A stretch of DNA of 64,000 nt. Source: Purpureocillium takamizusanense. Its lineage: Eukaryota; Ascomycota; Sordariomycetes; Hypocreales; Ophiocordycipitaceae. Both the position numbers and the translations under genes were made by a program. Under the pieces are notes generated by a model. It searched no databases. It was not told the origin of the DNA and saw only the letters and a list, made by a program, of their open reading frames with translations. The stretch lies in NCBI RefSeq assembly GCF_022605165.1, contig NC_063071.1:2542001-2606000 (forward strand), read 5' to 3'. Positions 21,201 through 32,390 of this stretch are shown here, piece after piece. How positions within the stretch are numbered: the first letter of the stretch is position 1; each line of letters opens with the position of its first letter.

Positions 21201-22601
21201 ATGTCGACCTCATCAGCTCCGAGCTCGCTCTTCAACCTCGATGCGCTCTTCGACAACCCGTTATTTGCAGGCGGCATCGGCCTAGCCTCCCTAGGCGCCG
21301 CCGCGGCGTTTGCCCGAAAAGGCGCCATCGTTGCCCTTGGCGCTGCTCGCCGCCGCTTGCTCGTCAACGTCGAGATCAGCAAGCAAGATCCGGCCTACCC
21401 ATGGATCCTCGCATGGCTTTCGCAGCCGCGTGAGAACCCGGGCTTTCTCGCATCGAGGCTCACGCGAATACACAATCTCTCGGTGACGACAACGACCAGT
21501 TCCCGCGGCGCCAACCTCGGCGGACCTTCCAACGCTCACTTCTTTCTTCAACCTGGCTATGGACGGCATATCGTCAAGTTTGGTGGCGCGTATATCGCCG
21601 TCAACAGGGAGAAACATAGCACGGCCAACATGAACACCGGAGAGCCTCACGAGATAGTACAGTTGACGACGCTATGGGCTCACCGGCATGCCTTTGAAGC
21701 AATCTTCTCCGAGGCCCATCAGCTTGCTGCCAAAGCCAACGAAGGCAGAACGATTGTATATGCTGCGCGAGGCATGGACTGGGCGAGCCTTGGTGAGCCG
21801 AGGAAGAAACGCCCGCTCGGCTCTGTGGTGCTTGATGAAGGCGTCAAGGAGAGTATTGTTACCGATGTCAAGGACTTTCTGTCGAGACAACAATGGTATG
21901 TCGATCGAGGCATCCCATATCGAAGGGGCTACCTCCTTTTTGGGCCACCCGGAAGTGGGAAGAGCTCTTTTATCCAGGCCCTTGCTGGAGAGCTGGACTT
22001 TGGGGTGGCCATGGTCAACCTCAGCGAGATGGGTATGACGGACGACAAGTTGGCCTACCTCCTCACGAAGCTGCCCAAGAGGAGCCTGCTCCTGCTCGAA
22101 GATGCTGATGCGGCCTTTGTGAACCGTCGCCAGCGCGATGCCGACGGCTACTCGGGTGCCAGCGTCACATTTTCGGGCTTGCTCAACGCGCTAGACGGCC
22201 TCGCCGCCGGTGAAGAACGCATTGCCTTCCTGACCACCAACCACATTGATCGCCTCGACCCGGCATTGATTCGGCCAGGTCGGGTTGACATGATGTTGCG
22301 ACTCGGCGAAGCCACCAAATATCAAGCTGCGCAGATGTGGGATCGCTTTTACGGGGACGTTGACAAGGACGGCTCTGGGCGCGAACGCTTCTTGCAGCGA
22401 CTGGATGAGCTGGGTCTTTTCGGAACAGACAGGGAAGGGAAGCCGTCCAACAGGCATACCAGTACTGCGGCAATCCAGGGTTTGTTCTTGTTCAACAAGA
22501 ATGACGCTCAAGGAGCCATTGACATGGCCGAGGGTCTGATTCCTCGCAAATTTGAAGCCGAGGACACAGTCCCTGACGGTGCAATAAAGACGCCGCCGTG
22601 A
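21201..22601 (+). CDS. Mitochondrial Bcs1-type AAA ATPase
   Basis: Single exon. The start at 21201 (MSTSSAPSSLFNLDALFDNP) gives 466 residues; an ATG 12 nt upstream is also possible. Near the N-terminus a hydrophobic segment (LFAGGIGLASLGAAAAFARK) is followed by Arg/Lys, as in the single inner-membrane helix with internal targeting signal of Bcs1. The BCS1-N region contains HFFLQPGYGRHIVKFGGAYI. The AAA module has Walker A GPPGSGKSS (about 248-256), Walker B LLLLEDADAAF (about 296) and sensor/arginine-finger region IDRLDPALIRPGRVDMMLRL. Bcs1 inserts the Rieske iron-sulfur protein into complex III. Fungi often hold several Bcs1-like paralogues, so orthology to yeast Bcs1 is likely but not proven. 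Confidence 0.9.
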   Translation: MSTSSAPSSLFNLDALFDNPLFAGGIGLASLGAAAAFARKGAIVALGAARRRLLVNVEISKQDPAYPWILAWLSQPRENPGFLASRLTRIHNLSVTTTTSSRGANLGGPSNAHFFLQPGYGRHIVKFGGAYIAVNREKHSTANMNTGEPHEIVQLTTLWAHRHAFEAIFSEAHQLAAKANEGRTIVYAARGMDWASLGEPRKKRPLGSVVLDEGVKESIVTDVKDFLSRQQWYVDRGIPYRRGYLLFGPPGSGKSSFIQALAGELDFGVAMVNLSEMGMTDDKLAYLLTKLPKRSLLLLEDADAAFVNRRQRDADGYSGASVTFSGLLNALDGLAAGEERIAFLTTNHIDRLDPALIRPGRVDMMLRLGEATKYQAAQMWDRFYGDVDKDGSGRERFLQRLDELGLFGTDREGKPSNRHTSTAAIQGLFLFNKNDAQGAIDMAEGLIPRKFEAEDTVPDGAIKTPP

Positions 22602-23116
22602 AAGACGTTGGCAGCGAATGCTGGGCACCATATTGCCTCGCGACCTATGCTAATACTGCTTGTACATTATATGCAGAGATACCCTTGCTATCTGCCCGGT
22701 GTTTGTGGGAATCATTACGGCATGTGCTTAGATGGACGAGGACTGCTCGGGCTCGGAGCGGATATATGCGAAGTTATAAGTTCCCATGAGTGTATGTATA
22801 GAAAAAGGTAGACAGCTCACCCCGGACATGGATTCCATGCAAACAATACGATTGTCGCGAAATGAGCCGATCGCGGAGGGAAGCTGTGAAGTTAGCTCAA
22901 GCCTTGGGTCGAGGGATCAACGCTAGGGGGGTCCATTCCGCGTAGAGAGGGCGCGCCCTACTTGCAATTCGCACCATAGGTATGAATCGAGGACCGTCGG
23001 TGGAAATATACCTTGCCTCTCATGAGGAAGAACAATCCCTTAGCCTATCGCGAGAGCACGAGACCACCTACAAGCCACCACCTATACTTCCTTGCATCCC
23101 AACGCATGCCAGCAAC
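22602..23116. other. Intergenic, nothing seen
   Basis: Co-directional spacer between the Bcs1-like gene and the acetyltransferase gene. It is relatively AT-rich just after 22640, consistent with a 3' end. Confidence 0.5.
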
Positions 23117-23752
23117 ATGACCTTGGCACCAGTGATTCGGTTCGCGACAGAGGCGGGCAAGTCCCCTCGCACCCTTGCCGTTGTTTATGCAGAGTTCAAG
23201 TGAAAATTGACCGCGCTGGAGGCTGCAGACGTGCCGACTATCCGTGACTTTATCGTGGCCGGCGGCGCCGACCAAGCACCCGGCACGTACATACCTGTGA
23301 CGGAAGCCGACCTCGCCGCGACGCTGCACTTTGCCGCCGCCGACGATCAATCGGGGCCCAATGTTGTTGCAGTGGCGGGCACGGCGGCGCACCACCGCTT
23401 CGCCTGGCCATTGCTCATCGTCGTACCCGAGGGAGACGTCGCGGGCATGGCCATCTACTTCTTCAACTACACGACGTGGAAGGCGGCACCGGGGGTCTGC
23501 CTAGAGGAGTTTTACGTCGCGCCGCGCTATCGGCGCCGGGGGTACGGCAAGCTACTAATTGAGGCCATGGCGCGCGAGGCGCTCAAGGCGGGCTGCGTCA
23601 AGATGGAGTGGCTGTGCCTCAAGGACAACGAGCGCGCGCTGGCCTTTTACGACAAGCTGGGCGCAGCGAGGAAGGACGATTGGGTTGCGTTGCGGGTTGA
23701 CGAGACGGGCATTGCGAGACTGGCCGCTGGCGACGGGCCGGCTATCAGCTGA
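23117..23752 (+). CDS. GNAT acetyltransferase, SSAT/thialysine-acetyltransferase-like
   Basis: The C-terminal 178 residues (from about 23220) are a clear GNAT fold. LEEFYVAPRYRRRGYGKLLI carries the acetyl-CoA loop R-R-x-G-Y-G-K, followed by KAGCVKMEWLCLKDNERALA and FYDKLGA. This combination (EW near the CoA site, N-x-x-A-x-x-F-Y-x-x-L-G-A) is seen in spermidine/spermine and thialysine N-acetyltransferases, so a small amine is the likely substrate. The start is at 23117 (MTLAPVIRFATEA). The link between the two parts is unclear: an in-frame TGA at 23201 must be spliced out, and the only acceptor just after it is CTGGAG at about 23219. Donors of matching phase imply a 39-42 nt intron. A frameshift error is the alternative. 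Confidence 0.7.
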
Positions 23753-24058
23753 GTCTGCCTTAGTACTGTACAAGGCATACTTTGTAGCTGTATCTGAGTT
23801 ATCACCCTTACCTACTAAAATAAGGTGCCTTTGCTGTCGGGCGTTGTTGGAATTTTAGGCAGACGATACAGGCAGGGAGACGACGTGAGTGGTGGGCCGG
23901 GCCAGCTTGTGCTCCTGCATCACAGCAGCCACCGCCACTACCCTGCATCGTGAATCTCGGGGTGTTAGTCACAAGAGAGGCAATCACCTACCGATTTAAG
24001 CTCTTCCTCCTCCCGATCATCGCTATCGCATTGAACAACATTTCATCGACCACTGGAA
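23753..24058. other. Short intergenic, nothing seen
   Basis: About 300 nt between two co-directional genes. No element recognised. Confidence 0.4.
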
Positions 24059-25048
24059 ATGACGGATCCAAATCAAATGACATTGGACAAGTGGATGTCG
24101 TCGGGGGCCGGCGCCAGCCAGCGTGGCCCGGTAGGCACAGCTGGAGCGTCACGTCAACACCCGCCAAAGCGCGATTCGTATCGCCAGCGAGACGACCTCG
24201 CCGCCACGGCCAAGGAGACCAGAACTATGCTCCCCGACATCCTCAAGCACCTGCCCGATATCCAGGCCGCCAAGTCAGAAGCGCTCTTCCTCGACACGCT
24301 GCCCCCGCTCAAGCCGTCCGATTGCCCCAAGAGGACACCGACTGGCAAGGCCACGATCCGCATCGTCAACGATGACTCATTCAACGTGGCCATCGAGCTT
24401 GCGGCGTCCAAGGCCTCGTCTCAGACGTCCGGACGCGTCGCCGTCCTCAACATGGCCAGCCACGCCAACCCGGGAGGCGGCTGGCTGAAGGGTGCGCGCG
24501 CGCAAGAGGAGGCATTGTGCTATCGCAGCTCGCTGGCCCTGTCGCTGCACCGGCGTTACTACCCTTTCAAGCAGCGCATGGGGCTGTACACGCCCGACGT
24601 TGTCATCATCCGATCCGACATGCCGTCCGGCCACAAGCTGCTGCTGCCGGACGTCAAGCCCGAGGATCTGCCCGTCGTGAGCGTGCTCAGCGTTGCGGCG
24701 CTGCGACAGCCCGAGACGAAGCGCGTCCGCGGCAACACGCCCGCTGGTGCCGTGTACGAGCGGCTCGTCTACGCGGACCCCAGGGCGAGGGTGCTGACCA
24801 AGGACAAGATGCGGCTGTGCCTGCGCATGGCCGCGCAACGAGGACACGGGCTGTTGGTTCTCGGGGCTCTGGGCTGCGGCGCGTTCAAGAACCCCAAGGA
24901 GGAGGTGGCCACGTGCTGGCTCGAGGTTCTGCGGGACGCCGAGTTCCAAGGTGGGTGGTGGGAGGAAGTTTGGTTCGCTGTGTACGACAAACGGAACGAG
25001 GGAAACTTTGAGGTATTCGAGGAGACGCTCGGGGGGCAGGAGGTGTGA
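24059..25048 (+). CDS. Microbial-type poly(ADP-ribose) glycohydrolase (DUF2263/TIGR02452)
   Basis: Single exon, 329 residues. The family signature is intact: VLNMASHANPGGGWLKGARA followed by QEEALCYRSSL. In the PARG fold the GGG loop (139-141) and the paired Glu (150-151) bind and hydrolyse ADP-ribose linkages. The C-terminal VLGALGCGAFKNPKEEVA is the second conserved macrodomain-like loop. The protein would release ADP-ribose from modified targets in nucleus or cytosol. The extreme N-terminus, NQMTLDKWM, resembles a PCNA-interacting (PIP) box (Q6, L9, W12, M13), hinting at replication or repair sites. That part is inference, as the last position is Met rather than aromatic. ADP-ribose genes of other folds lie at 50.7-53.0 kb. 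Confidence 0.85.
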   Translation: MTDPNQMTLDKWMSSGAGASQRGPVGTAGASRQHPPKRDSYRQRDDLAATAKETRTMLPDILKHLPDIQAAKSEALFLDTLPPLKPSDCPKRTPTGKATIRIVNDDSFNVAIELAASKASSQTSGRVAVLNMASHANPGGGWLKGARAQEEALCYRSSLALSLHRRYYPFKQRMGLYTPDVVIIRSDMPSGHKLLLPDVKPEDLPVVSVLSVAALRQPETKRVRGNTPAGAVYERLVYADPRARVLTKDKMRLCLRMAAQRGHGLLVLGALGCGAFKNPKEEVATCWLEVLRDAEFQGGWWEEVWFAVYDKRNEGNFEVFEETLGGQEV

Positions 25049-26628
25049 TGCCGGCCTATTTACCTGGAGGGAGCAGTGAGCACGCAACTCGACAGCTGCT
25101 AGGGGCGCCGACGAGCCGAAGGATGCATCCATGTATGCTTGTTCAAGTCGATAGCGTGTCGAGTGCCCGCGTGCTATACTGTACGTACATATTCAAGGCG
25201 CGGCCCTGTCGCATTGCGTCAATCTGCAAAGACCTCGTTACACACACAGGGCCATATAGAGTTTGGAGGTTAATAAGCCTTGCAACGCTGAGACACCACG
25301 TGCAAATATGAAAAGCGTACGAAGTAAATTATGCCGGTGGCCGGATCCGGACCCGCCGCTCACCCGCCCGCCCGCAGCCTCGGGACGCCCGTGGCATCCA
25401 CAGCGCCATTGGTTTACCGAAGTCAGCGAGGAGCACTGTACGGGGAAGAAGGATCTGTCGCCAGCGGAAACTGTCCTGACGTGCTTGGCTCGGATGGGGG
25501 CCCTCTTGTGATTCCGGACGGCCGCCCAACAACGGACAGGGTAGGTAGGGAACACAGGGAAAGGAAAAAAAGGTCTCACGACCGGGATCTAACTGCACAG
25601 TAACTATCAGAGACGGACGAATTGCATCGGGTTGTCAGCGCTCTCCAGGACCCCTGATGAGTGATGGTGCTTTCACGCCTGCAAAGTGCACCACCCTTGG
25701 CGGAATTGCATCATGACGTGCCCCGTTCGTCCAGCGGCCAGAGCAGCACCCCAGGCGGTTTTTATGGCGCTAACTCCGCCGGATGCGACGCGTGTGGTCC
25801 CTTAGCTCCATCGACGAGTCTCGGGCAGTCGCCTCCTCTGCGATGGTCTGCTCTGGTCTGGTCTGGCGACAATGCGGTGGACATGGACCGAGCCGATGTT
25901 CCATCCGGGCCGTCGTCGCATCGTCGTCGTGACTTTTCGAAAAGGACGTACGTCGGTGGGCGGCTCCTGTCTTGCCTGTCCTGTCCCTTGTTGTTTGCTT
26001 CACATCTTCCCCCGCAAGAGGCAGGCAGGCAGGCCAACAGCGTGTGTCAGTCAACAAGGTGAAATCTCTCGTCGACGGCCTGGGCCTGGTCGAGGCGCAT
26101 CACGTCATCCTCCCGGCGGGCGAGTCAAGAAGCCTCATCGCCACACAGCGAGCACACCAACCTTGCGCGCTACCCGTGTGCGTTAGACTCGGCGGCGGGT
26201 CGTCGATACACTGGCTGCAACTGTGCCTAGGTAGGTTTCTGCTGGCTGTTGTGCTCGCTCGCTCGCAGCTTTGCTGTCCGCGTCTGGATGCTAATGAAGC
26301 ACGAGGCACGACACTGGCAATCTGGTTTTGCTAGCGCAACTGTTTGTCGCATTATTCGCTCTCCTGCCCAATGCTTAGTTTCTCCGCGTTGCGCGCGCTG
26401 ACGGATATTGGTACGGCATCCCCCATCACTTCGCCAGGGTCGCTCTTTCTCCATCTCAACCCTCCCTCCCCCTCCCCTTCTCTGTCGCCTTCACAGTTCG
26501 TCTCTCACATGGCCCCCTCTTTTTCGTCCCTCAGTATCCGTCCTTAAAATCTCCTCCTCCTCCCCCCCCCTCGGGCCGCTCATTCTTTTTTTCCCGGCAC
26601 GGTCATACAGTCAAGTCAAACATCGCCA
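25049..26628. other. Intergenic, promoter of the amino acid permease gene
   Basis: About 1.6 kb without a gene. The last 200 nt are a strong CT-rich leader (for example 26456-26600), as often seen before fungal starts. A CCTAGGTAGG word sits at 26226. Confidence 0.55.
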
Positions 26629-28454
26629 ATGTTCGGACGCCGGAAAAGTGACGGGGGTGGAGGCAAGCTGGCCGGTGACCCCCATGTGGCAGACAGCTCA
26701 GCCGGGGGCTACGACGACGAGGCCGCTCGCTATGGCGCCTACGGGGACGCTCCCGATTTTGTGCCCAGCGACGGCAGTACCATGGATCCCGATTCTGGTG
26801 TGAAGCGCGGCCTCAAGAACCGCCATCTCTCCATGATGGCCTTGGCTGGTATCATCGGTCCCGGCTTGTTGGTTGGTGCCGGCGGTGCGTTGAGAAATGG
26901 CGGTCCCGCCTCGCTGCTCATCGGCTTTGGTGTCATAGGTATGTCTCACCTCCGAGTAGCGCTCGAGAGTCAGCTGAGACCGTATCTAACGATCCGCGCC
27001 TGCTATAGGCATCATCGCTTTTGCCATCATGCAATCTCTCGGTGAAATCACCACGATATTTCCTGGTGGAGGCTCATTCGTCTCACTCGCCGAGCGCATG
27101 GTCGACAAGTCCTTTTCCGTGGCTGTGGGATGGAATTACTTCATCATTTGGGCCGCGGTTCTTGCCAACGAGTACAACGTCATATGCAGTATTCTCACCT
27201 ACTGGGTCCCTCAGGTCCCGCTCTGGGGCTGGTTCCTCATCCTGTGGACCATATTCTTCGGCTTTCAGCTTCTAGGCGTTGAGGCGTTCGGAGAGGCCGA
27301 GTTTTGGCTCGCACTGCTCAAGCTCTTGGGACTGACTGCCTACTTCATTTTCGCCATAATTTATGCAGCGGGCGGCCTCGTCGGTCAAAAGGAGCCGCTT
27401 GGCTTTCGCTACTGGCACGACCCGGGTCCGTTCAACGGAAATGGCTTCAAGGGCGTCGCGCAGGTTTTTGTTTTCACTAGCACGTTCTACGCTGGTGTGG
27501 AATCTGTCGCTGTCGCCGCCACCGAGACGAGGAATCCAGGTGTGGCTGTGCCCCAGGCCATCCGCCAGGTGTTTTGGCGTATCATCTTCGTCTACATGGG
27601 TTCCGCCTTCTTTTTTGGCATCACTTGTCCCGCGAATGCCGACGGTCTTGTCAACGGAGGATCCAAGGCACTGAAAAGTCCCATGACGATTGCCCTCCAG
27701 AATGCTGGTTGGGAAGGAGGTATGTCCCCAACGTCCAGAAGAAACACGCTTCTACATTTCTAGGATGCTGACATGATTGATAGGTGTCCATCTCATCAAC
27801 GCATTCATTCTCATCACCTGCTTGTCGGCCGTCAACTCTTCCATCTATATCGGCTCACGCACCATCTTGTACATGGCGCAGTCTGGCAAGGCACCCAGCT
27901 TCATTGGCTGGACCAATAAGAGGGGTGTTCCAGTCTGGGCCATTCTCATCACGAACGCTGTCGGCGCCATCTCCATGATGAACGTGTCGACGGGTGCATC
28001 CAAGGCCTACCAATACATTGTAAACCTCTCGGGCGTGAGCACCTTCCTCGTCTGGGGCAGCATCAGCTTCATTCACATTCGATTTCGCCGCGCCTGGGTG
28101 GCTCAAAACCGGGATGTCAACGAAATCCCCTTCAAGAGCCTTTGGTATCCGCTCATTGCGTACTTTGGCGTCGCCATCAACCTTTTCCTGGCTCTCGTCC
28201 AAGGGTGGACGACTTTGTCTCCCTTTGACGCGGGGAATTTCGTTGATGCATATATCCTTCTCCCCTTGTTTGGGCTTATTTATGTGACTGGCAAGATTTA
28301 CTGGCGTGGCAAAGACAAGGTCAAGCGCAGTTGGGAGATTGATCTCGACAGTGGCAGGAGAACCGACTTGGATCAGAAGGGGGTATTGCCGGAGGACGAA
28401 GCGTTCCAACGCGAAAAGATTCCGTTTTGGAAGAAGCTGTGGAATTTGCTTTAG
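26629..28454 (+). CDS. Amino acid permease (YAT/APC family)
   Basis: Three exons: 26629-26938, 27009-27719 and 27784-28454, 563 residues, both junctions phase 1. A hydrophilic acidic N-tail ends in GVKRGLKNRHLSMMALAGII, then GPGLLVGAGGALRNGGPASL, the conserved first transmembrane helix with the G-x-G substrate loop of the APC superfamily. About twelve membrane segments follow, including SLGEITTIFPGGGSFVSLAE, GWNYFIIWAAVLANEYNVIC and CLSAVNSSIYIGSRTILYMA. This is a proton-coupled plasma-membrane amino acid importer. The exact substrate (general, dicarboxylic or proline type) cannot be read from sequence alone. The C-tail has two Lys and FWKKLWNLL at the end, plausible for ubiquitin-controlled endocytosis. 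Confidence 0.9.
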
Positions 28455-29534
28455 TTACTCCACTATATCTATTCTGGATCTTGTTTTGCATATTTGCATC
28501 TAAGGGCGTTTTGACTCGGTGGAGGGTTACCAACCGGACTTTGGTGCGAAGCCAAGGAAAATATTCTGGATTATGGCTGAGGCCTGCGTCAAGAATCAGA
28601 CAAGAGGGGGGTCTTTTGACTTGCGAGGTGTTTGCGGGAAGCGTGACATTGATTCGTCTCGCCAGCACTTGCTCTATTGCATAGAGTTAGATATGGGCCT
28701 GGGAGGAACACGACGGGAAACCCCCTCGCCTGCTGATGGCGACGATCCAAATGAATACTAGGACATACACACACACCCTGTCCCACCAGTGCACTTCATT
28801 CGTTGCGCTCCCCTGGCTGTATGCGACCATGGCACAGCAGAACCACATGCCTCATTCCTCTATTACCGAGTTCCACGTTCACACGGACAGAGCTGACCAT
28901 CAAGGGCCGAGGTCTAGCGGCCTTGCTGGCGGTATTTGGTATACGCTTATGCTTTACCAGAACATAGCCTACAAAATTGGTTGTGACATCCTACAAGCTA
29001 CGAGACGTTCGCACTTGAACTCACAGCCAAAAGGCATGGTGGACGTAGACCTAAGCTCAGGTTCTCAGCCGCCTGTCAACCCGCGGCTAATTCTCTGATC
29101 CATTGCAATGCTTTTGAGACACGGAAGGATATTAAAGCTGCGAACGACCACATTGACAAGGAACAATTCCCTGTTGTACCCTTTCGTGTATCCGCGTTTG
29201 GGACTTTGCCGGACCGAATACGAATACGACAGCCTGCCAACCATCCGTCCGCAGCAGACGGATGCACTTATACGCGTTGCGGCGGCGGCGGAATGGGGCC
29301 TTGCAAGGCTTTCGGTAAGACTTCACTGGTACCAGAATACGCGTATCGGTATATGATGTGTCTGTTTGCGGAGAGACTGTCGATGAATGCTGCCAAGATA
29401 GGAGGGGGTGCCATGGTATAAGAGCCGGCAACTCTCCGCCCTGTCCATGGAAAGAAAAAAAACATGAGCACGCGAGATGAAACCCAAACTCTAAACTTCC
29501 TCTTCTTTTTTTCGTTTTCGACACATCGGCTTAA
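28455..29534. other. Intergenic, nothing seen
   Basis: Lies between the permease 3' end and the CYP51 start. Lower GC than neighbouring genes, no coding frame of note. Confidence 0.5.
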
Positions 29535-31177
29535 ATGGTTTGGTGGGTTGTCGTCTTGCCGCTGATCCTCTGGGTCGGCGGCATCATACGCCAGCTGCTT
29601 CCCAGACGTCGCACTGAGCCGCCGACGGTGTTCCACTGGTTTCCCTTCCTCGGAAGCGCGGTATCGTATGGCCAAGATCCCCAGAGCTTCTTCCTGCGGT
29701 GCCGAGAAAAGGTATGCGTTGCAACCAGTTTCTGTTCTTCCTTGGCGCGGGTACCCCTGAGAGTCAAAAAGACACCAAGGTACCTCTGTCTGTGTCGGGC
29801 GAGACTGATCCATGGCGAACAACCATACAGTACGGCGACATTTTCACGTTTGTGCTTCTCGGGAAACAAATCACATGCTACTTTGGCCTGGAGGGAAACG
29901 ACTTCATATTCAACGGCAAGCAGCACGACCTCAACGCCGAGGAGATCTATGGGCCCCTGACGACCCCCGTGTTCGGCTCCGACGTCATATACGACTGCCC
30001 CAACGCGAAGCTGATGGAGCAGAAGAAGTTTGTCAAGTTTGGGCTCACGCAGCAGGCCCTCGAGTGCCACGTCCCGCTCATCGAACGAGAGGTGCTCGAC
30101 TACATCAAGGGGGCCGCCGCCTTCAAGGGCCAGAATGGGACCATGCACGTCGGCACGACCATGTCCGAAATTACAATCTTCACCGCGGGGAGGGCGCTGC
30201 AAGGGGACGAGGTGCGGGCCAAGCTGACGGCTGAGTTTGCGTCTTTGTATCACGACCTGGACATGGGCTTCCAGCCCATCAACTTCTTGATGCCGTGGGC
30301 GCCGCTGCCGCATAACCGCAAGAGAGACGAGGCGCATGCAAAGATGCGAGACGTCTACATGGACATCATCGCCAGGCGCCGGCAGAGCGGAGCGGTCCGG
30401 GGCTCCGACATGATCTCGAACCTGATGAAGTGCAAATACAAGGATGGCCGGGCAGTGCCGGACAAGGAGATTGCTCACCTGATGATCACGCTGCTCATGG
30501 CAGGACAGCACACGTCTGCCTCGGCCAGCTCGTGGATCATGCTGCACCTTGCATCCCGGCCGGACGTGGGCGAGCGGCTGTACCGTGAGCAAGTCGACAA
30601 CCTGGGCGCGACGGGGACACGGGGACGGCTGGAGCCGCTGAAGTACTCTGACCTCGCGCGGCTCCCGCTCCTAAGCAACGTCATAAAGGAGACGCTACGG
30701 GTGCACTCGGCCATTCACTCCGTCATGCGCAAAGTCAAGCGGCCCATGGCGGTGCCCGACACGCCGTACGTGGTCACGCCGGGCAAGGTGCTCCTGGCAT
30801 CGCCGTCGGTCACGGCCATGAGCGAGCAACACTTTCAAAACGCCAGCGAATGGGATCCGGACCGCTGGGACTCATCGGCGGTGTCTGGAGCCGTGGGCGG
30901 CGACAACAACGGGCACGACGACGACGAGTCCATTTCCCGGGGCACGCGCAGCCCATATCTCCCGTTTGGGGTTGGGCGGCATCGTTGCGTGGGCGAGAAG
31001 TTTGCCTACCTCAACCTGGGGGTCATTGTGGCGACGCTCGTGCGCAGCTTCCGCTTCTATACGGTGGACGGAAAGGCGACGGTGCCGGAGACGGATTACT
31101 CGTCGCTGCTGTCGAGGCCCAAGGAGCCGGCGGTGGTGCGGTGGGAGCGGCGGTACGAGTCCGGGCTGGAGGTGTGA
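29535..31177 (+). CDS. CYP51: CYP51 sterol 14-alpha-demethylase (ERG11 paralogue)
   Basis: Two exons, 29535-29711 and 29831-31177, 507 residues. The enzyme removes the 14-alpha methyl of lanosterol/eburicol in ergosterol synthesis at the ER and is the azole target. Diagnostic segments are EPPTVFHWFPFLGSAVSYG, the B-C region YGPLTTPVFGSDVIYDCPN, the I-helix LLMAGQHTSASASSW, ExxR in KETLRVHS, and the heme loop FGVGRHRCVGEKFAYLNLG. The membrane anchor (VVVLPLILWVGGIIRQLL) starts almost at Met1, so the N-terminus is about 20 residues shorter than in typical Aspergillus enzymes. An acidic insert (about 30874-30940) precedes the heme loop. The Tyr of VIYDCPN, often mutated in azole resistance, is wild type. 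Many fungi carry CYP51A, B and C; which paralogue this is stays open. Confidence 0.92.
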
Positions 31178-32390
31178 ACGGGATCCATCATCTAACAAAA
31201 GACGGACAGCCATGAGAGGGGGGTAGTAACTTGGACGATGATCTGCCGTGCATGCACGCTGCAGGTATTTTGTACTTTGGCCTCGTTGAGGGAGGGGAGA
31301 GCGTGGAAAGTCTCCATAGATGACAGACAATAATCGTGTACAATGAATGCATGGTGCATGGATGCGGCGATTGCGAGTGATGGCTTTGACGGAGCTGTCG
31401 TTCAGCAGCCAAACCTGACTGATGAGGCCCTGCTGGCCCGACGCGCGCCGCCACAAGGTGGCTGACTGGGCTGGTGGCTGCCGGGCGGGCTCATCCACCG
31501 ACTGGCCCGTGCGCTCCCGTGATCTAGCGCCCGCCCGGCATGCTGCCCCCTACGAAGTGCAATACCTAAGGTACTGTACCTTCGGGTCAAGCTGGCGCTG
31601 GGCGGACAGTGAATGTAGTGGAGGTGCCCTCCTCACAGCCCTGGAGTCCAGAATCAATGCCAGCTGAGGGGCAGGTGTGAGGAAGGAAGCACCTGATGAG
31701 CAGTGCCGGCGCTGACGACAAGGATCCTGGGCAGGGCAGTGATGGATCCACCCAACCTGAACAGGGGGGGTGAGCACTGCACGCACTGCAGCTCACCACC
31801 TCAGGAGCTCCAAAGAGGGATGGATCTGCTGCTGATAGGTACCTCCACTGAAGCAACTTAACCCAACCCGACCTTCCCTAGGGAGGTGCTCAGGTACTGC
31901 AGTAGTACGTAAATTAGCACTAACTCGACCCAACAAGCAAGCCAAGCTACTGGGCGCTCAGGGACCGCGCGCGCGCAACCTCGAAGCCAACTCTACCTGC
32001 TCCTTCCATCCCATCCGTTCATGTGCCCGCCGTTGCCTTCATGTCTCTCGCTACCTTGGCTACTACCTCTCCAGCTCTCTCCACCCCAACAGCGACGCCC
32101 AGCAGCGACCTGCGATAGCATACCTTCCCTGGTGTCATCCCGCACTCTCCGCGTCTCCGCGACTGCGAGCACGAGCACGTCCAACCCCCACGAGCAACAT
32201 CCGCGCTACCCGTCTCGAACCGCCCATCCATCATCACATGTCGATCGCAGCTCGACCTTCCCCCCTTCCTGCTTCCTCTCGCGCCGCCGCCGTCGTCCAG
32301 CAAACCGCATCGCCCCCCCAAGCCTGCTGGCCGCGCGCGCACGCCACGGCGCCGACAAAGCCCCCCATCGTCGCCCGAGCCGTCGAATGA
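31178..32390. other. Intergenic, promoter of the VPS9/ankyrin gene
   Basis: GC-rich with GGTACC/AAGGTACT words near 31565-31580 and 31835-31910, then a C-rich leader from about 31970. No gene seen. Confidence 0.5.

Noticed and set aside
26629..31177. Permease plus P450 as a secondary-metabolite cluster
   Set aside because: The P450 is CYP51 of sterol synthesis, and no backbone synthase or tailoring enzymes are near.
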